A stretch of DNA of 5,354 nt, from positions 1-5,354 of the forward strand of contig JAUWTC010000223.1 in assembly GCA_030609785.1 (NCBI GenBank), read 5' to 3'. This stretch comes from Holophagae bacterium. GTDB taxonomy: Bacteria; Acidobacteriota; Thermoanaerobaculia; Thermoanaerobaculales; Sulfomarinibacteraceae. The notes below the pieces were generated by a model, which had not been told where the DNA came from, made no database searches, and saw only the letters and a program-made list of their open reading frames with translations. Positions 5,349 to 5,354 of this stretch are shown one piece after another. Position 1 is the stretch's first letter. Each line of letters begins with the position of its first letter. The position numbers were made by a program, and so were the translations under genes.

Positions 5349-5354
5349 TTGATT

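Overview
The window carries five protein-coding genes, all on the minus strand, with short gaps (52 to 64 bases) inside two blocks and one longer 242-base gap between the blocks. It looks like chromosomal DNA of a Gram-negative (diderm) bacterium: two proteins have lipoprotein signal peptides, one has a Sec signal plus a periplasmic solute-binding fold, and clear AGGAG-type ribosome binding sites precede three of the starts. The moderately GC-rich coding sequence and the gene families fit a deltaproteobacterial, acidobacterial or similar lineage, but nothing here fixes the taxon.

Reading in the direction of transcription (right to left), the first block is a DUF4136-family lipoprotein with an inserted Gly/Tyr-rich loop (about 5348 to 4770), then a family 3 amino-acid-type solute-binding protein (4705 to 3893) with no transporter genes beside it. 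The block ends in a textbook intrinsic terminator at 3844-3867. The 242-base gap that follows holds an imperfect inverted repeat built from GCAAAG-like units (3724-3816) and a second, related terminator-like hairpin (3666-3695) that ends only 15 bases before the next start codon.

The second block is a MenA-type UbiA-superfamily prenyltransferase (3650 to 2754), an unfamiliar protein with a lipobox at its N-terminus, seven in-register 11-residue repeats and a C-terminal membrane helix (2701 to 1529), and a large secreted protein that runs off the left edge (1468 to beyond 1). The last has no stop in the window and contains three diverged copies of a roughly 60-70-residue module. It resembles proteins that databases label 'carbohydrate-binding family V/XII'.

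The genes do not form a recognisable pathway. The common theme is the cell envelope: four of the five products are predicted to be exported or lipid-anchored and the fifth is an integral membrane enzyme. The most interesting items are the doubly anchored hendecad protein, the triplicated module of the left-edge protein, and the repeat plus paired hairpins between the two blocks. I found no RNA genes, CRISPR arrays, transposase genes or defence-system genes.
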